Position numbers and translations under genes: made by a program | Part shown: one piece after another, positions 51,262 through 59,691 of the stretch | Position numbering within the stretch: the first letter of the stretch is position 1 | Layout of the letters: each line of letters begins with the position of its first letter | The notes under the pieces: model-generated | Told to the model about the DNA's origin: nothing | The model's database searches: none | Seen by the model: the letters and a program-made list of their open reading frames with translations, nothing else | Assembly (NCBI GenBank): GCA_036309765.1 | Contig: JAXJTE010000211.1 | Coordinates: 1 to 62,547 of the forward strand | Direction: 5' to 3' | Source of the DNA: Caryophanon sp036309765 | GTDB taxonomy: Bacteria > Bacillota > Bacilli > Bacillales_A > Planococcaceae | Length of the DNA: 62,547 nucleotides

Positions 51262-52959
51262 CTACTGCTCGATTTTAAATTTCGATGTGATTTTTTGTAA
51301 GTCCTCGGCTAAGCCTGCTAGGAACTGTGCAGAAGCAGATACTTCCTCAAGTGCTGCGTGCTGCTCCTGTGTTGCCGCCGCATTGTCTTGACTAATGTCG
51401 ACATTTTTTTCTGTAATGCGCTTCGTTTCACCTACTGAATGCAGCATACCGTCACTGCGATGCAGCATCGACTTTAACGACTCGCTCACTTCGCCGACTT
51501 TGTATGCAACGTCATTCATCGCATCTGAAATTTCTTGGAATTTATGATCGGTTTCCTTTGTGTCCGCTAAGCCAATTGCGACTTGCTCGCTCTCTTCACC
51601 CATCATGCGTACCGATTCATCTGTTTCTCGTTGAATGTGCATAATCATTTCGGTAATTTGATTCGCTGAGCGTTTTGATTCCTCCGCTAGCTTACGTACT
51701 TCATCCGCTACGACCGCAAAGCCCTTACCATGCTCGCCTGCTCTTGCCGCTTCGATTGCTGCGTTTAATGCAAGTAAGTTCGTTTGCTCTGCTACATCTG
51801 TAATGATTTCGATAATCGAGCTAATTTCCTTCGAACGGTCACGTAACGACAAAATCGAATCGCTCGCTTTCGTTACAGATTTTTGAATAAAGTCCATTTG
51901 ACTCACAACGTTATCGACTAAATCCGAACCGCGACTCGTTAAATCTTTTGCAATTTCTGCAATGTTACTCAGCTCATTACTGTTTGTCGTAATATGCTGA
52001 ATATCTTGATTCATTTGTGTCATCGTCCCTGCTAAATCGTTGAAGTGAACGAGTTGCTCCTGGCTACCTTCTGCACTGCGCTGCGTTAACGTCGCTACTT
52101 GCTCAGACGCCGCTGTACTTTCCTCGGCACTTGCTGCAAGCTGCTGACTGCTCGCTGATACCGTTTGTGCAGACTCTTGCACTTTGCCGACTACTTCACG
52201 GAAATCACGCACCATCGTATTAAATGACTGTACCATCTCGCCTACTTCATCACGGTTTTTAACGACGATTGGCTCAACGCCTAAATTCCCTTCCGATACT
52301 TCCTTCATCACGTTTGATACTTTCACGATTGGTCTTGAAATCGTTCGGCTAATGAACAACGCTAAAAACAGCCCGCCAATAATGCCAAAAATGCTCATAA
52401 TAATCATCGCCCATTCGGTCAAAACGACATTATCATTAATTTCAACCTTCTTCTCTAGCACGATTGCTTCTTGCACATCTTTTAGCTCTAAGCTTTTCGC
52501 ATTAAATACGTTCATGATTGTTTTACCAGAAGTGCTTAGTACGTTCGTGTAGCCAACGACATTGCCTTCTTGTTTAAACTGAATCATCTTTTGCACAATT
52601 TCATCAAAGCGCTGTTGAAAAGCGGCTAACTGGCCTAGCTTTTCCAAATCTTCGTCACGTTTAAAGCTTTGCTGCATCGAGACGACTGCTTCATTTGCTA
52701 ATTGTAAATTTTCTTTATATACATCTATGTAACTTGCATTGCCTGTTAATAAATAATTTGTAATGGACTCCATTTGGTTGCTATATAGCGCATCCAAGTC
52801 TTTTGCTGCCATGGCATTTCCGATATTTTCTTCGATTAACTCATTATATGATTGATCTGTATAACCTAGCTGATTAATCGAAATAAAACTTCCCAAAACG
52901 ACGATTACTAAAATCGAGATGAATCCTAGGAATAATTTATTACTAATAGTGACCTTCAT
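51262..52959 (-). CDS. Methyl-accepting chemotaxis protein (4HB type)
   Basis: This 565-residue receptor has two membrane segments (7-28 and about 187-208) around a helical extracellular domain of the four-helix-bundle kind, a HAMP domain (ISRPIVKVSNVMKEVSEGNLG) and a signalling hairpin with AEQTNLLALNAAIEAARAGEHGKGFAVV. AGGAGG lies 5 bases before the ATG. It is first in an operon with the orphan TRAP binding lipoprotein. Confidence 0.93.
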   Translation of the reverse strand: MKVTISNKLFLGFISILVIVVLGSFISINQLGYTDQSYNELIEENIGNAMAAKDLDALYSNQMESITNYLLTGNASYIDVYKENLQLANEAVVSMQQSFKRDEDLEKLGQLAAFQQRFDEIVQKMIQFKQEGNVVGYTNVLSTSGKTIMNVFNAKSLELKDVQEAIVLEKKVEINDNVVLTEWAMIIMSIFGIIGGLFLALFISRTISRPIVKVSNVMKEVSEGNLGVEPIVVKNRDEVGEMVQSFNTMVRDFREVVGKVQESAQTVSASSQQLAASAEESTAASEQVATLTQRSAEGSQEQLVHFNDLAGTMTQMNQDIQHITTNSNELSNIAEIAKDLTSRGSDLVDNVVSQMDFIQKSVTKASDSILSLRDRSKEISSIIEIITDVAEQTNLLALNAAIEAARAGEHGKGFAVVADEVRKLAEESKRSANQITEMIMHIQRETDESVRMMGEESEQVAIGLADTKETDHKFQEISDAMNDVAYKVGEVSESLKSMLHRSDGMLHSVGETKRITEKNVDISQDNAAATQEQHAALEEVSASAQFLAGLAEDLQKITSKFKIEQ

Positions 52960-53159
52960 ATATGCCTCCTATTCAATATTTTAAAAATATAATACCATAT
53001 ATAGTCGTTATTACTATAAATATAGTCAAATTATAGTATTTATTTTTGTTGACATTTCTGTTTTATACACACTCCTGTCATCTTCCTCATACAGATATTT
53101 CGTTTGACGCCAAAAAATATGCGCATTCCTATCACAAAGGAAAAATTTGCATAAAAAAC

Positions 53160-53185
53160 GCACTGCGAATACAAACTCGCAGTGC
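53160..53185 (-). terminator. Terminator of the methyltransferase gene
   Basis: GCACTGCGA pairs exactly with TCGCAGTGC, followed on the minus strand by GTTTTTTAT. Confidence 0.88.
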
Positions 53186-53197
53186 CGCGCTTAACTG

Positions 53198-53983
53198 TTA
53201 ACCTTTTTTCTTATACTCAAACAACCGATATAGCTCCCTCGAAAAGCTCCCTGCATATAGCTTCCGGAAGATAAGCCGCTCGATGCCACTTAGCTGCTGC
53301 ACAAAATGCGCTGGCGTCATATCATGCTCCTGTGCAAAGGTAAACGCCTCACCCTGTAATGTTTGCGGCGCTCGCACACCGTACACGCGACTCACCCCAA
53401 CATCGTGAACTGGATTTTTATACGCTGACAGTTTCGCAGCAAGCTCCGTATAGCAATCCATTAACAGCACCGCCTCGTCAAAATGTGTACTCACCTGCTC
53501 CATAAACGCTCGCAGCTCCTCGTTCGTCACGTACATGCTAACACCTTCCATGACGACGATTGCACAGCGCGTTTCACGAATGTATCGTCGCCAATGATGC
53601 GTGCGAATGTCCGCCGCAATCATGCGATAATTCGGTGCTTCGTCGTAATAACGTTTGCGCTCGTCGATCACTTCCGCAAAATCAATATCGTACCACATCT
53701 GCTTTGTGCCAATACGCAGCACGCGACTATCGAGCCCACAGCCAATGTGCAACACGACTGCTTCTGGGTTATCGTTTAATTGTCTTGTTACCCAGTCGTC
53801 AAACACGGCGGCACGCATACCCATATAATACGCAAGCCATTTGGACTTCGCCTTGCCCGTTAGTGAAAACCCTTCTGACGCCCAAATTCGCTCTGCCATG
53901 TCGTCGCGGAGAAATAAGCGCTTTTGGCTGACGTATGCCTTGCCATATAACGGAATGTATAGCGTTTTGTTTACCTCATTCAT
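53198..53983 (-). CDS. S-adenosylmethionine-dependent methyltransferase (LCMT/TcmP type)
   Basis: This 261-residue protein fits the leucine-carboxyl-methyltransferase superfamily that contains TcmP: a SAM site VLHIGCGLDSRVLRI, then YDIDFAEVIDERKRYY and VVMEGVSMYVTNEELRAFM. The acceptor is unknown; such genes are often in antibiotic or secondary-metabolite modification, but nothing around supports that here. ATG 53983 has GGAGGGGC upstream; the longer frame to 54001 has none. Confidence 0.87.
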   Translation of the reverse strand: MNEVNKTLYIPLYGKAYVSQKRLFLRDDMAERIWASEGFSLTGKAKSKWLAYYMGMRAAVFDDWVTRQLNDNPEAVVLHIGCGLDSRVLRIGTKQMWYDIDFAEVIDERKRYYDEAPNYRMIAADIRTHHWRRYIRETRCAIVVMEGVSMYVTNEELRAFMEQVSTHFDEAVLLMDCYTELAAKLSAYKNPVHDVGVSRVYGVRAPQTLQGEAFTFAQEHDMTPAHFVQQLSGIERLIFRKLYAGSFSRELYRLFEYKKKG

Positions 53984-54009
53984 CTGCGCCCCTCCAGACA
54001 TTCAAAAAA

Positions 54010-54036
54010 ACGATGCTTAGAACATGTCTAAGCACC
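54010..54036 (-). terminator. queT terminator
   Basis: GTGCTTAGA and TCTAAGCAT pair around CATGT on the minus strand, followed by CGTTTTTTT. Confidence 0.8.
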
Positions 54037-54047
54037 GCTTCATTCAT

Positions 54048-54551
54048 CTATTTCGTAAAATCAATTTTTTTATGTAATAAATACATCGTTACGCCTCCAA
54101 CTAGCATTGAGAGCGCTTCTCCTACTGCCACAATTCCGTACGTTTCCCAAAATGGTAAGTCAAACACAATCATAAGCTGTGCCGCAACGGTGAACATCGA
54201 AAGCGTGAAAATAATGCCCGTTATAACGAGCTTCCATACAATGTTGTCGATGTTTCGTGTAGCGAGGCGACAAATAATGAGTACGACGAATGTCGCAATC
54301 CCCCCGACTGGCACATCGATCCACCACATCGGTGAAAAGAAGTTTGCGATGACGACACCTAACGTAACGGCGACGATATATCGCTTGTGAAACAGCACTA
54401 AATAGTTAAACATTTCCGATAGTCGTAATTGGACCGCACCGAAGCTAATGACAGATAGCATGACTGTCACCGCAACATAAAGCGAGGCAACTACTGCCAT
54501 CTTCGTCGTTTCCTGCACATTCGTTTGTGCATGAGAAACCGCTTTTTGCAT
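54048..54551 (-). CDS. queT: QueT-family queuosine-precursor transporter (ECF S component)
   Basis: This 167-residue membrane protein belongs to the QueT family: VASLYVAVTVMLSVISFGAVQLRLSEMFNYL, HKRYIVAVTLGVVIANFFSPMWWIDVPVGG and further hydrophobic spans. QueT imports queuine-type precursors (preQ0/preQ1) with a shared ECF module. ATG 54551 has AAAGGAGG 9 bases upstream; a TTG two codons earlier has no proper spacing. The 90-base leader is highly structured. Confidence 0.88.
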   Translation of the reverse strand: MQKAVSHAQTNVQETTKMAVVASLYVAVTVMLSVISFGAVQLRLSEMFNYLVLFHKRYIVAVTLGVVIANFFSPMWWIDVPVGGIATFVVLIICRLATRNIDNIVWKLVITGIIFTLSMFTVAAQLMIVFDLPFWETYGIVAVGEALSMLVGGVTMYLLHKKIDFTK

Positions 54552-54560
54552 ATTCAATTT

Positions 54561-54649
54561 CCTCCTTTATGAAATAACGTATCCCGCTACTTCACTAATA
54601 ACTATGACCAAAGGAGCCGCGGTGCTAGTACCGTGCCAAAGTGTCATAG
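54561..54649 (-). promoter_or_regulatory. Structured queT leader with anti-Shine-Dalgarno
   Basis: On the minus strand CTATGAC and GTCATAG (54643-54649 and 54602-54608) close a stem around an inner CGGT/ACCG hairpin. The loop region holds CTCCTTT (54616-54610), which can pair with AAAGGAG of the queT Shine-Dalgarno (54568-54561). A second hairpin GAAGTAGCG/CGTTATTTC lies just before the ribosome binding site. This is the design of a translational riboswitch, probably for a queuosine precursor. It does not match the standard preQ1-I pattern with the AAAAAACTAA tail. Confidence 0.5.
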
Positions 54650-54698
54650 TGTGTTGCTTATATTCCTTTATTTTACTATAAAAAACAGCTGTCGCCTA

Positions 54699-55418
54699 CT
54701 ACTTATTCATCCAACCGCCATCAAGTGGAATAATCGTCGCGTGCATGTAATCACTGGCATCGCTCGCTAAAAATAACGTCACGCTCGCCACCTCGTCCGG
54801 GCTTGCCCATCGTCCTGCTGGCGTTTGCTCGGCTACCCATTTTGCCATTGCCCCGTCACCTTCAAAATCCGCGGCGTTCATCGGCGTTTGAATCGCACCT
54901 GGCGCAATGCCGTTAACACGAATGCCTTCCTTGCAATAATCATATGACAGCTGCTTCGTATAGCCGATGACCGCATGTTTAGACGCTGTATACGCTGCGC
55001 CGCCACCACCTGCAATCATTCCTGCAATTGATGCCATATTAATAATGATGCCGCTCTTTCGCTTTAACATATTGGGCAACACCGCGTTCGTCACAACGTA
55101 CATGCCCTTTACATTCACCTCAAAAACGCGGTTCCATAGCTGCTCGTCGGTTTGAAGCGTCGTCGCATAGCCGTCGAGCACACCTGCTGTATTGCATAAA
55201 ATATCGACGTGTACGTCACGTAACGCCGAGTCAATTGCTTCTTTGTTCGCAACGCTCGCCTCGACATGTGTGTAATGCTCATGCACTATGCTTGCCTTCG
55301 CTACATCGACACCTACTACTTGCGCCCCTTTTTGTAAAAATGCATGTACTTGTGCTTGCCCAATGCCTGATGCTGCCCCTGTCACAACGATCGTTTTTCC
55401 TTCAAATGTTTGCTCCAT
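54699..55418 (-). CDS. Short-chain dehydrogenase/reductase (FabG-like)
   Basis: This 239-residue NAD(P)-dependent oxidoreductase has TGAASGIGQAQ for cofactor binding, NTAGV, the catalytic serine in INMASIAG, YTASK with catalytic Tyr and Lys, and the C-terminal DGGW. It resembles 3-oxoacyl-ACP reductases and sugar-alcohol dehydrogenases; the substrate is unknown. ATG 55418 has GGAGGGA upstream. No strong terminator separates it from the queT leader. Confidence 0.9.
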   Translation of the reverse strand: MEQTFEGKTIVVTGAASGIGQAQVHAFLQKGAQVVGVDVAKASIVHEHYTHVEASVANKEAIDSALRDVHVDILCNTAGVLDGYATTLQTDEQLWNRVFEVNVKGMYVVTNAVLPNMLKRKSGIIINMASIAGMIAGGGGAAYTASKHAVIGYTKQLSYDYCKEGIRVNGIAPGAIQTPMNAADFEGDGAMAKWVAEQTPAGRWASPDEVASVTLFLASDASDYMHATIIPLDGGWMNK

Positions 55419-55440
55419 CTTGTTCCCTCCACATAAAAAA

Positions 55441-55464
55441 GCCAACTTGCATAAACAAGTCAGC
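55441..55464 (-). terminator. Terminator of the DUF2829 gene
   Basis: GCTGACTTG and CAAGTTGGC pair (two G-U) around TTTATG on the minus strand, followed by TTTTTT. Confidence 0.75.
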
Positions 55465-55471
55465 CGCTGTT

Positions 55472-55693
55472 TTATTGTACAATTACCCAATCATCCGCTA
55501 AAATATCGCACACAGTCGGCGTAAACATCGTGTACCCTTCACCTGTTACGTTGATGGCGAAATACGGATTCATTTTTAATCCGTCTAGCTCTGTTGCAGG
55601 CACGTACTTCACATATAGCTCTGCGCCACCCCAACCTGCACGAATAATTTTTTCGCCTGCTTTTAATTTCGGTAAAATCTCCTCAAATGTCAT
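55472..55693 (-). CDS. DUF2829 / Tad2-like small protein
   Basis: A 73-residue protein matching the DUF2829 family: MTFEEILPKLKAGEKIIRAGWGG, then LYVKYVPA and FTPTVCDILADDWVIV. The fold is common in phages, and the family contains Tad2, which binds the Thoeris signal molecule gcADPR and blocks that defence. Here it stands alone in the chromosome, with AAGGAAG upstream and its own terminator. Whether it acts as anti-defence is unknown. Confidence 0.85.
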   Translation of the reverse strand: MTFEEILPKLKAGEKIIRAGWGGAELYVKYVPATELDGLKMNPYFAINVTGEGYTMFTPTVCDILADDWVIVQ

Positions 55694-55769
55694 CGTTATC
55701 TTCCTTTGCGCTTGGATTTGTTTGTTCCATTATAGCAAGGAATGAACGATAATTTGATAACGATTTCAA

Positions 55770-57251
55770 TTAGCTTCTTTTCATCAGCTCCATCATATCA
55801 ACCGACATTAAATTAATTTCATCGGCAGAAGCGTTTAGCTCCTCCGTTAACGTCGCCTGTAATTCCGTTAGCTCACTAATTTTCCCCATTTGCGAAATGA
55901 TGGCCGTAATCGATTGCTTCACATTGTCTAAGCTCGTATCGATTTTTCCTGTCGCTTCTGCTGAATGAATCGCAAGCTTACGAACTTCCTGTGCCACAAC
56001 GTCAAAGCCTTTCCCATGCTCGCCTGCTCTTGCCGATTCAATCGATGCATTTAAGCCAAGTAAATTTGTTTGGTCGGCAATGCTTTTAATGAAGTTTGAA
56101 ATTTCAGCTGTTTGGTCCGTCGTGTCTTTTACCGTATTTGCCACCTGTACCGTTACTTCCTGCGACGATACAAGCTCTTGTGCGTGGTTTGAAATTAATA
56201 AGATCGCATCGTTCATCGCCGTAATCGAATGTGACAGCTGCTCAAACTTCTCATTCATTTGCACTACGTATAATTCTTTATTTCGTTCTGATGTAATATC
56301 TCGAATGATCCCTGCTACACGTAAAGGAGCGCCGTTACGGTCACGCATCGTTTCGCCCGTTGCGTGGAACCAATGATATTCCCCTGTTTTTAACTGTAAA
56401 CGATACTCAACATCAAACGGTGTTCTGCCTGTATGATCTAATAAATGGTCCGTAAATGCCTGCATCGCCATTCCTTTATCCTCTGGGTGTAATCGGTCAC
56501 TCCATGAACTCATGACGTTCGGGAAGTCTTGTTCGTTGTGAAAGCCAAGTAGCTGACGGAATTGATTTGACCACCAAAACTCGTTATTCGGATTGACTGG
56601 GTCGCCTTTTTCAACGGTCATATCCCAAAATGCTTCAACTAGCACTTTATTAATTAAATCGTTCTTTACATAATAGTTTGATAGCGCTTCCATTTTCGTT
56701 TTTTGTTCATGAATATCTACCATACAGCCAACAATCGTCGTACGTTCTTCCTTTTGAATCGAAATGGCTGTCTTCACCCAACGAGGCTGTCCGTTCGCCT
56801 GACGAATAACGTGCTCAACTTGTATGCCTTCGTGACGTCCTGTGCTGCGTAACGCGTCCTTTAATGGCTGTTCGAAAATATTTGCGTCCATTACTTGATG
56901 AAGTGTCATAAAATTTTGAGGCAACGTTTTTTGCCCATTGTAGCCGAGCATTTTTTGAATGGATGGACACCACGTAATGATGTTGTCCGCATGCATTAAG
57001 TCGTTGTTTTTCAATTCACATGTCCATGTTCCAATACCCGCAAGCTGCAACGCGTCAAATTGCTGATTCGTCATGTGCTGCTGCGCGTTCACTTCCGCCG
57101 ATTGTACCTGAACTATATTCAAACGATCGACAATTTTTTTATACATGTCATTTTCAATTAAATAATCTAACTTCGAGCATGTACCACTTGCTAAATTTTC
57201 ACTTTGCACTAAAAGAATTTCTAATGATTTTTTACTTTGTCTATTAAACAC
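55770..57251 (-). CDS. Cytoplasmic chemoreceptor with two PAS domains
   Basis: This 493-residue protein has two PAS-type regions (about 70-190 and 215-325; the second has LHPEDKG and WFHATGETMRDRNGAPLRVAGIIRDIT with a PAC motif) and a shortened signalling hairpin with tip ADQTNLLGLNASIESARAGEHGKGFDVV. No membrane segment. GTG 57251 is preferred because AAAGGAG lies 11 bases upstream; the ATG at 57278 has no ribosome binding site and contains that Shine-Dalgarno. It probably senses redox or energy state. Confidence 0.85.
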   Translation of the reverse strand: MFNRQSKKSLEILLVQSENLASGTCSKLDYLIENDMYKKIVDRLNIVQVQSAEVNAQQHMTNQQFDALQLAGIGTWTCELKNNDLMHADNIITWCPSIQKMLGYNGQKTLPQNFMTLHQVMDANIFEQPLKDALRSTGRHEGIQVEHVIRQANGQPRWVKTAISIQKEERTTIVGCMVDIHEQKTKMEALSNYYVKNDLINKVLVEAFWDMTVEKGDPVNPNNEFWWSNQFRQLLGFHNEQDFPNVMSSWSDRLHPEDKGMAMQAFTDHLLDHTGRTPFDVEYRLQLKTGEYHWFHATGETMRDRNGAPLRVAGIIRDITSERNKELYVVQMNEKFEQLSHSITAMNDAILLISNHAQELVSSQEVTVQVANTVKDTTDQTAEISNFIKSIADQTNLLGLNASIESARAGEHGKGFDVVAQEVRKLAIHSAEATGKIDTSLDNVKQSITAIISQMGKISELTELQATLTEELNASADEINLMSVDMMELMKRS

Positions 57252-57665
57252 GATATGTAACGCTCCTTTATATGTCATAATTTTTAATTTGAAAACTTAC
57301 ATACTTACTATGCTTTTAGACGGATAACACGTTTCGTTCAATACTAAACGAACCGTCATATGCGCTGCTATACATGTCATGTTCACTATTGCATCATTAA
57401 CAAAAATATGTCATTGTAAAAGCTGTTGAACAGAATATCACATTTAGTAATTTCTAACTATAACAAATTGTATAAAAGTAGTTCTTTTCCCCAAAAAACA
57501 CGTTTTTTTTGCTTTATTCTATGTTTTTAGCCCTGTAATTATTAGTCAACAATAATCTAAATACCTTGTATCCAAACTATAAATTAACATATTAATAACA
57601 AAATCCCCCAAAAAAGGAATCTATCCTTTTTGGGGGATTTTATGTACTCAAGTACATGTCACAGC
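57252..57665. other. AT-rich intergenic region
   Basis: Holds the terminator of the downstream-lying chemoreceptor gene (57600-57641), the promoter region of the PAS chemoreceptor and a dyad GTTTCGTT-N8-AACGAACC at 57331-57354 (six-base perfect core). No other gene seen. Confidence 0.5.
57600..57641 (-). terminator. Chemoreceptor gene terminator
   Basis: AAATCCCCCAAAAAAGGA pairs almost perfectly with TCCTTTTTGGGGGATTT around ATCTA. Confidence 0.9.
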
Positions 57666-59396
57666 TTAATCAATGCGGAAGCTATGAATCATCGTATTTA
57701 CTTTTTCACTTAGCTCATTTAACATTTCCGCCGACTGTTGAAGGTTGCTAAATATTTCTGATTGATGCTCGACTGAAACGTATATGCGTTCCGTCTTTTG
57801 TGACACTTCACTCGCCACATGCGATATGTCATGAATCGCCTTTACGACGTCTTCCTTAATATGATTGGCATGCGAAATTTCATGATTGATTTCTGTAAGC
57901 GAATGCAAAATATGATTGATCGTATCGCTAATCGTATTAAATGCTATTCCTGTTTCTTCCATCAATTCACTTTGCTCATTGTTTACAACCGCAGCTTGGT
58001 TCATTAAGTCGAGCGTTTTGATCGTATCATGCTCAATCGTCATGACCGTATCTTCAATTTGTTTTGAGGCGATTGCCGATTGTGACGCAAGCTTTTGCAC
58101 TTCTGACGCCACGACCGAGAAGCCAACGCCGTATTCACCAGCACGAGCTGCCTCAATGCTCGCATTTAACGCCAGTAAATTCGTCTGATTCGATATGTCA
58201 CTTAACGTTTGCACAATCGAGCCAATTTTTTTCATATTGTCTGCAAGCTCTTGTACGACTGCAATTGCTTCGTGCGTACTGCTAATGGACATCGCTGTTT
58301 TTTGCTGTAAGTTCTCTAGCTTCCCTACACCTTCATGCAGCACACTATTCGCATTTTCTGAAAGGCTGTCCATATGCGCATTTTTCTCATTTAAGCGATC
58401 AATGACATCCGACAGCTCCATCGTTTTTAAATTCGTCGCTTCCGTTAGCTCCGTTTGCTTCGATGCATCGTGTGCAATGCCCGAAATTTCTGTGCTAATT
58501 TTCTCACCCATACCACCTGTTTCCTCTGAAATGGCCGTTAGCTCGTCTGACGATTCACCCAGATGCTGCATCGTTGTTTTCACCGTTGAAATTAGCTCTT
58601 TCGTTTGATTCGCCATCACATTAAAGTCATTTGATAGCTCGCCTAATTCATCGTTCGTAAATGTATTAATCGTCACCGTTAAATCACCGTCAGCCATCTT
58701 TTTCACATTCGTTCTCAGCGTTTGAACCGGACCGTTAATCGAGCGAATGACCCATACACCAAGCATTATGCTAATAATTAAACAAAAAACAATCGTCATG
58801 CACGTTACGATAAAGAGTTCTGAATACTTCTCCTTTGATTGCTGTAGCACGACATCGTTCTGGTCAAAATACAAATCCCCGATAACATCTAGCGCATCTT
58901 CAGCCGCCGCAAACGTTTCATAGCCTTCGTTTTGAGAGAGCGCTAACCCTTTCTCACGATCAGCCGAATTTGAGGATGACAGCAGCTTCACAATATCATT
59001 TGAGATGGTAAAGTAATCCTCTTTCATCCCTAAATACGTATCAATGAGTGCCTGCTCATCGGTAAGGTTACTAATGTTCGAGCTGTATTCCGCAAAGCGC
59101 TCCTCAATGTCAGCCATTTGCCCATCGTACTCTTCCATTTGCTCGTTAAAGTCTTCCGTGCCTGGCTCATATAAGTATAAATTTTTCTCAGCGATATGCA
59201 TTTGATGAAAATCAATACCAATCGTTCGTAATAAGTTCGAGTTTTTCGCTCGCACTTCTAAGCTCTCTTCTAGCGATGATTGAACATGTTGTAGATTATA
59301 TAATCCCGACATTCCAAGTAAAATGTTCGTTGCCACCGCTACTAAAATAATGATAGATATTTTTGCTTTAATCGACATTTTTAAGCTTTTTATCAT
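57666..59396 (-). CDS. Methyl-accepting chemotaxis protein (4HB type, HAMP)
   Basis: This 576-residue receptor has membrane segments at 13-33 and about 190-212 around an all-helical extracellular domain, then HAMP (RSINGPVQTLRTNVKKMADGDLTV) and a signalling hairpin with SNQTNLLALNASIEAARAGEYGVGFSVV. The tip has VGF for the more common KGF. AAAGGA lies 10 bases before the ATG. Confidence 0.92.
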   Translation of the reverse strand: MIKSLKMSIKAKISIIILVAVATNILLGMSGLYNLQHVQSSLEESLEVRAKNSNLLRTIGIDFHQMHIAEKNLYLYEPGTEDFNEQMEEYDGQMADIEERFAEYSSNISNLTDEQALIDTYLGMKEDYFTISNDIVKLLSSSNSADREKGLALSQNEGYETFAAAEDALDVIGDLYFDQNDVVLQQSKEKYSELFIVTCMTIVFCLIISIMLGVWVIRSINGPVQTLRTNVKKMADGDLTVTINTFTNDELGELSNDFNVMANQTKELISTVKTTMQHLGESSDELTAISEETGGMGEKISTEISGIAHDASKQTELTEATNLKTMELSDVIDRLNEKNAHMDSLSENANSVLHEGVGKLENLQQKTAMSISSTHEAIAVVQELADNMKKIGSIVQTLSDISNQTNLLALNASIEAARAGEYGVGFSVVASEVQKLASQSAIASKQIEDTVMTIEHDTIKTLDLMNQAAVVNNEQSELMEETGIAFNTISDTINHILHSLTEINHEISHANHIKEDVVKAIHDISHVASEVSQKTERIYVSVEHQSEIFSNLQQSAEMLNELSEKVNTMIHSFRID

Positions 59397-59641
59397 GATG
59401 ATTAGTTCCTTTCGATGTACTTCTTATAGTCATAACAAATTATACAGCTCGACCTTCATTTATTATACGAAGCTTCTACTATTTCTTTTTTCTTACATCC
59501 AATTTACTCTCGATTAATTTTATCATACCGGTCACTTGTTAGGAACTGGAAATATATCAAAATTAATTTTTAATGATTTTTTTTGTAGAAATAGTCTCAT
59601 ATTGTGCGCATACTTTAACAAAAAAGAATAACAAATGCACA

Positions 59642-59684
59642 AAAAAAGCGGTCGTATGCGAGGATGAACTCGCACACGACCACC
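59642..59684 (-). terminator. bdhA terminator
   Basis: GTGGTCGTGTGCGAG pairs with CTCGCATACGACCGC (G-U pairs) on the minus strand, followed by TTTTTTT. Confidence 0.85.
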
Positions 59685-59691
59685 TAATTTA

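Noticed and set aside
54602..54649. Canonical preQ1-I riboswitch before queT
   Set aside because: GGT-CTAG-CACC resembles the first stem-loop, but the A-rich tail with AAAAAACTAA is absent. Kept as an unclassified leader.
57252..57278. ATG 57278 as start of the PAS chemoreceptor
   Set aside because: No ribosome binding site; AAAGGAG occurs inside this extension at the right place for GTG 57251.
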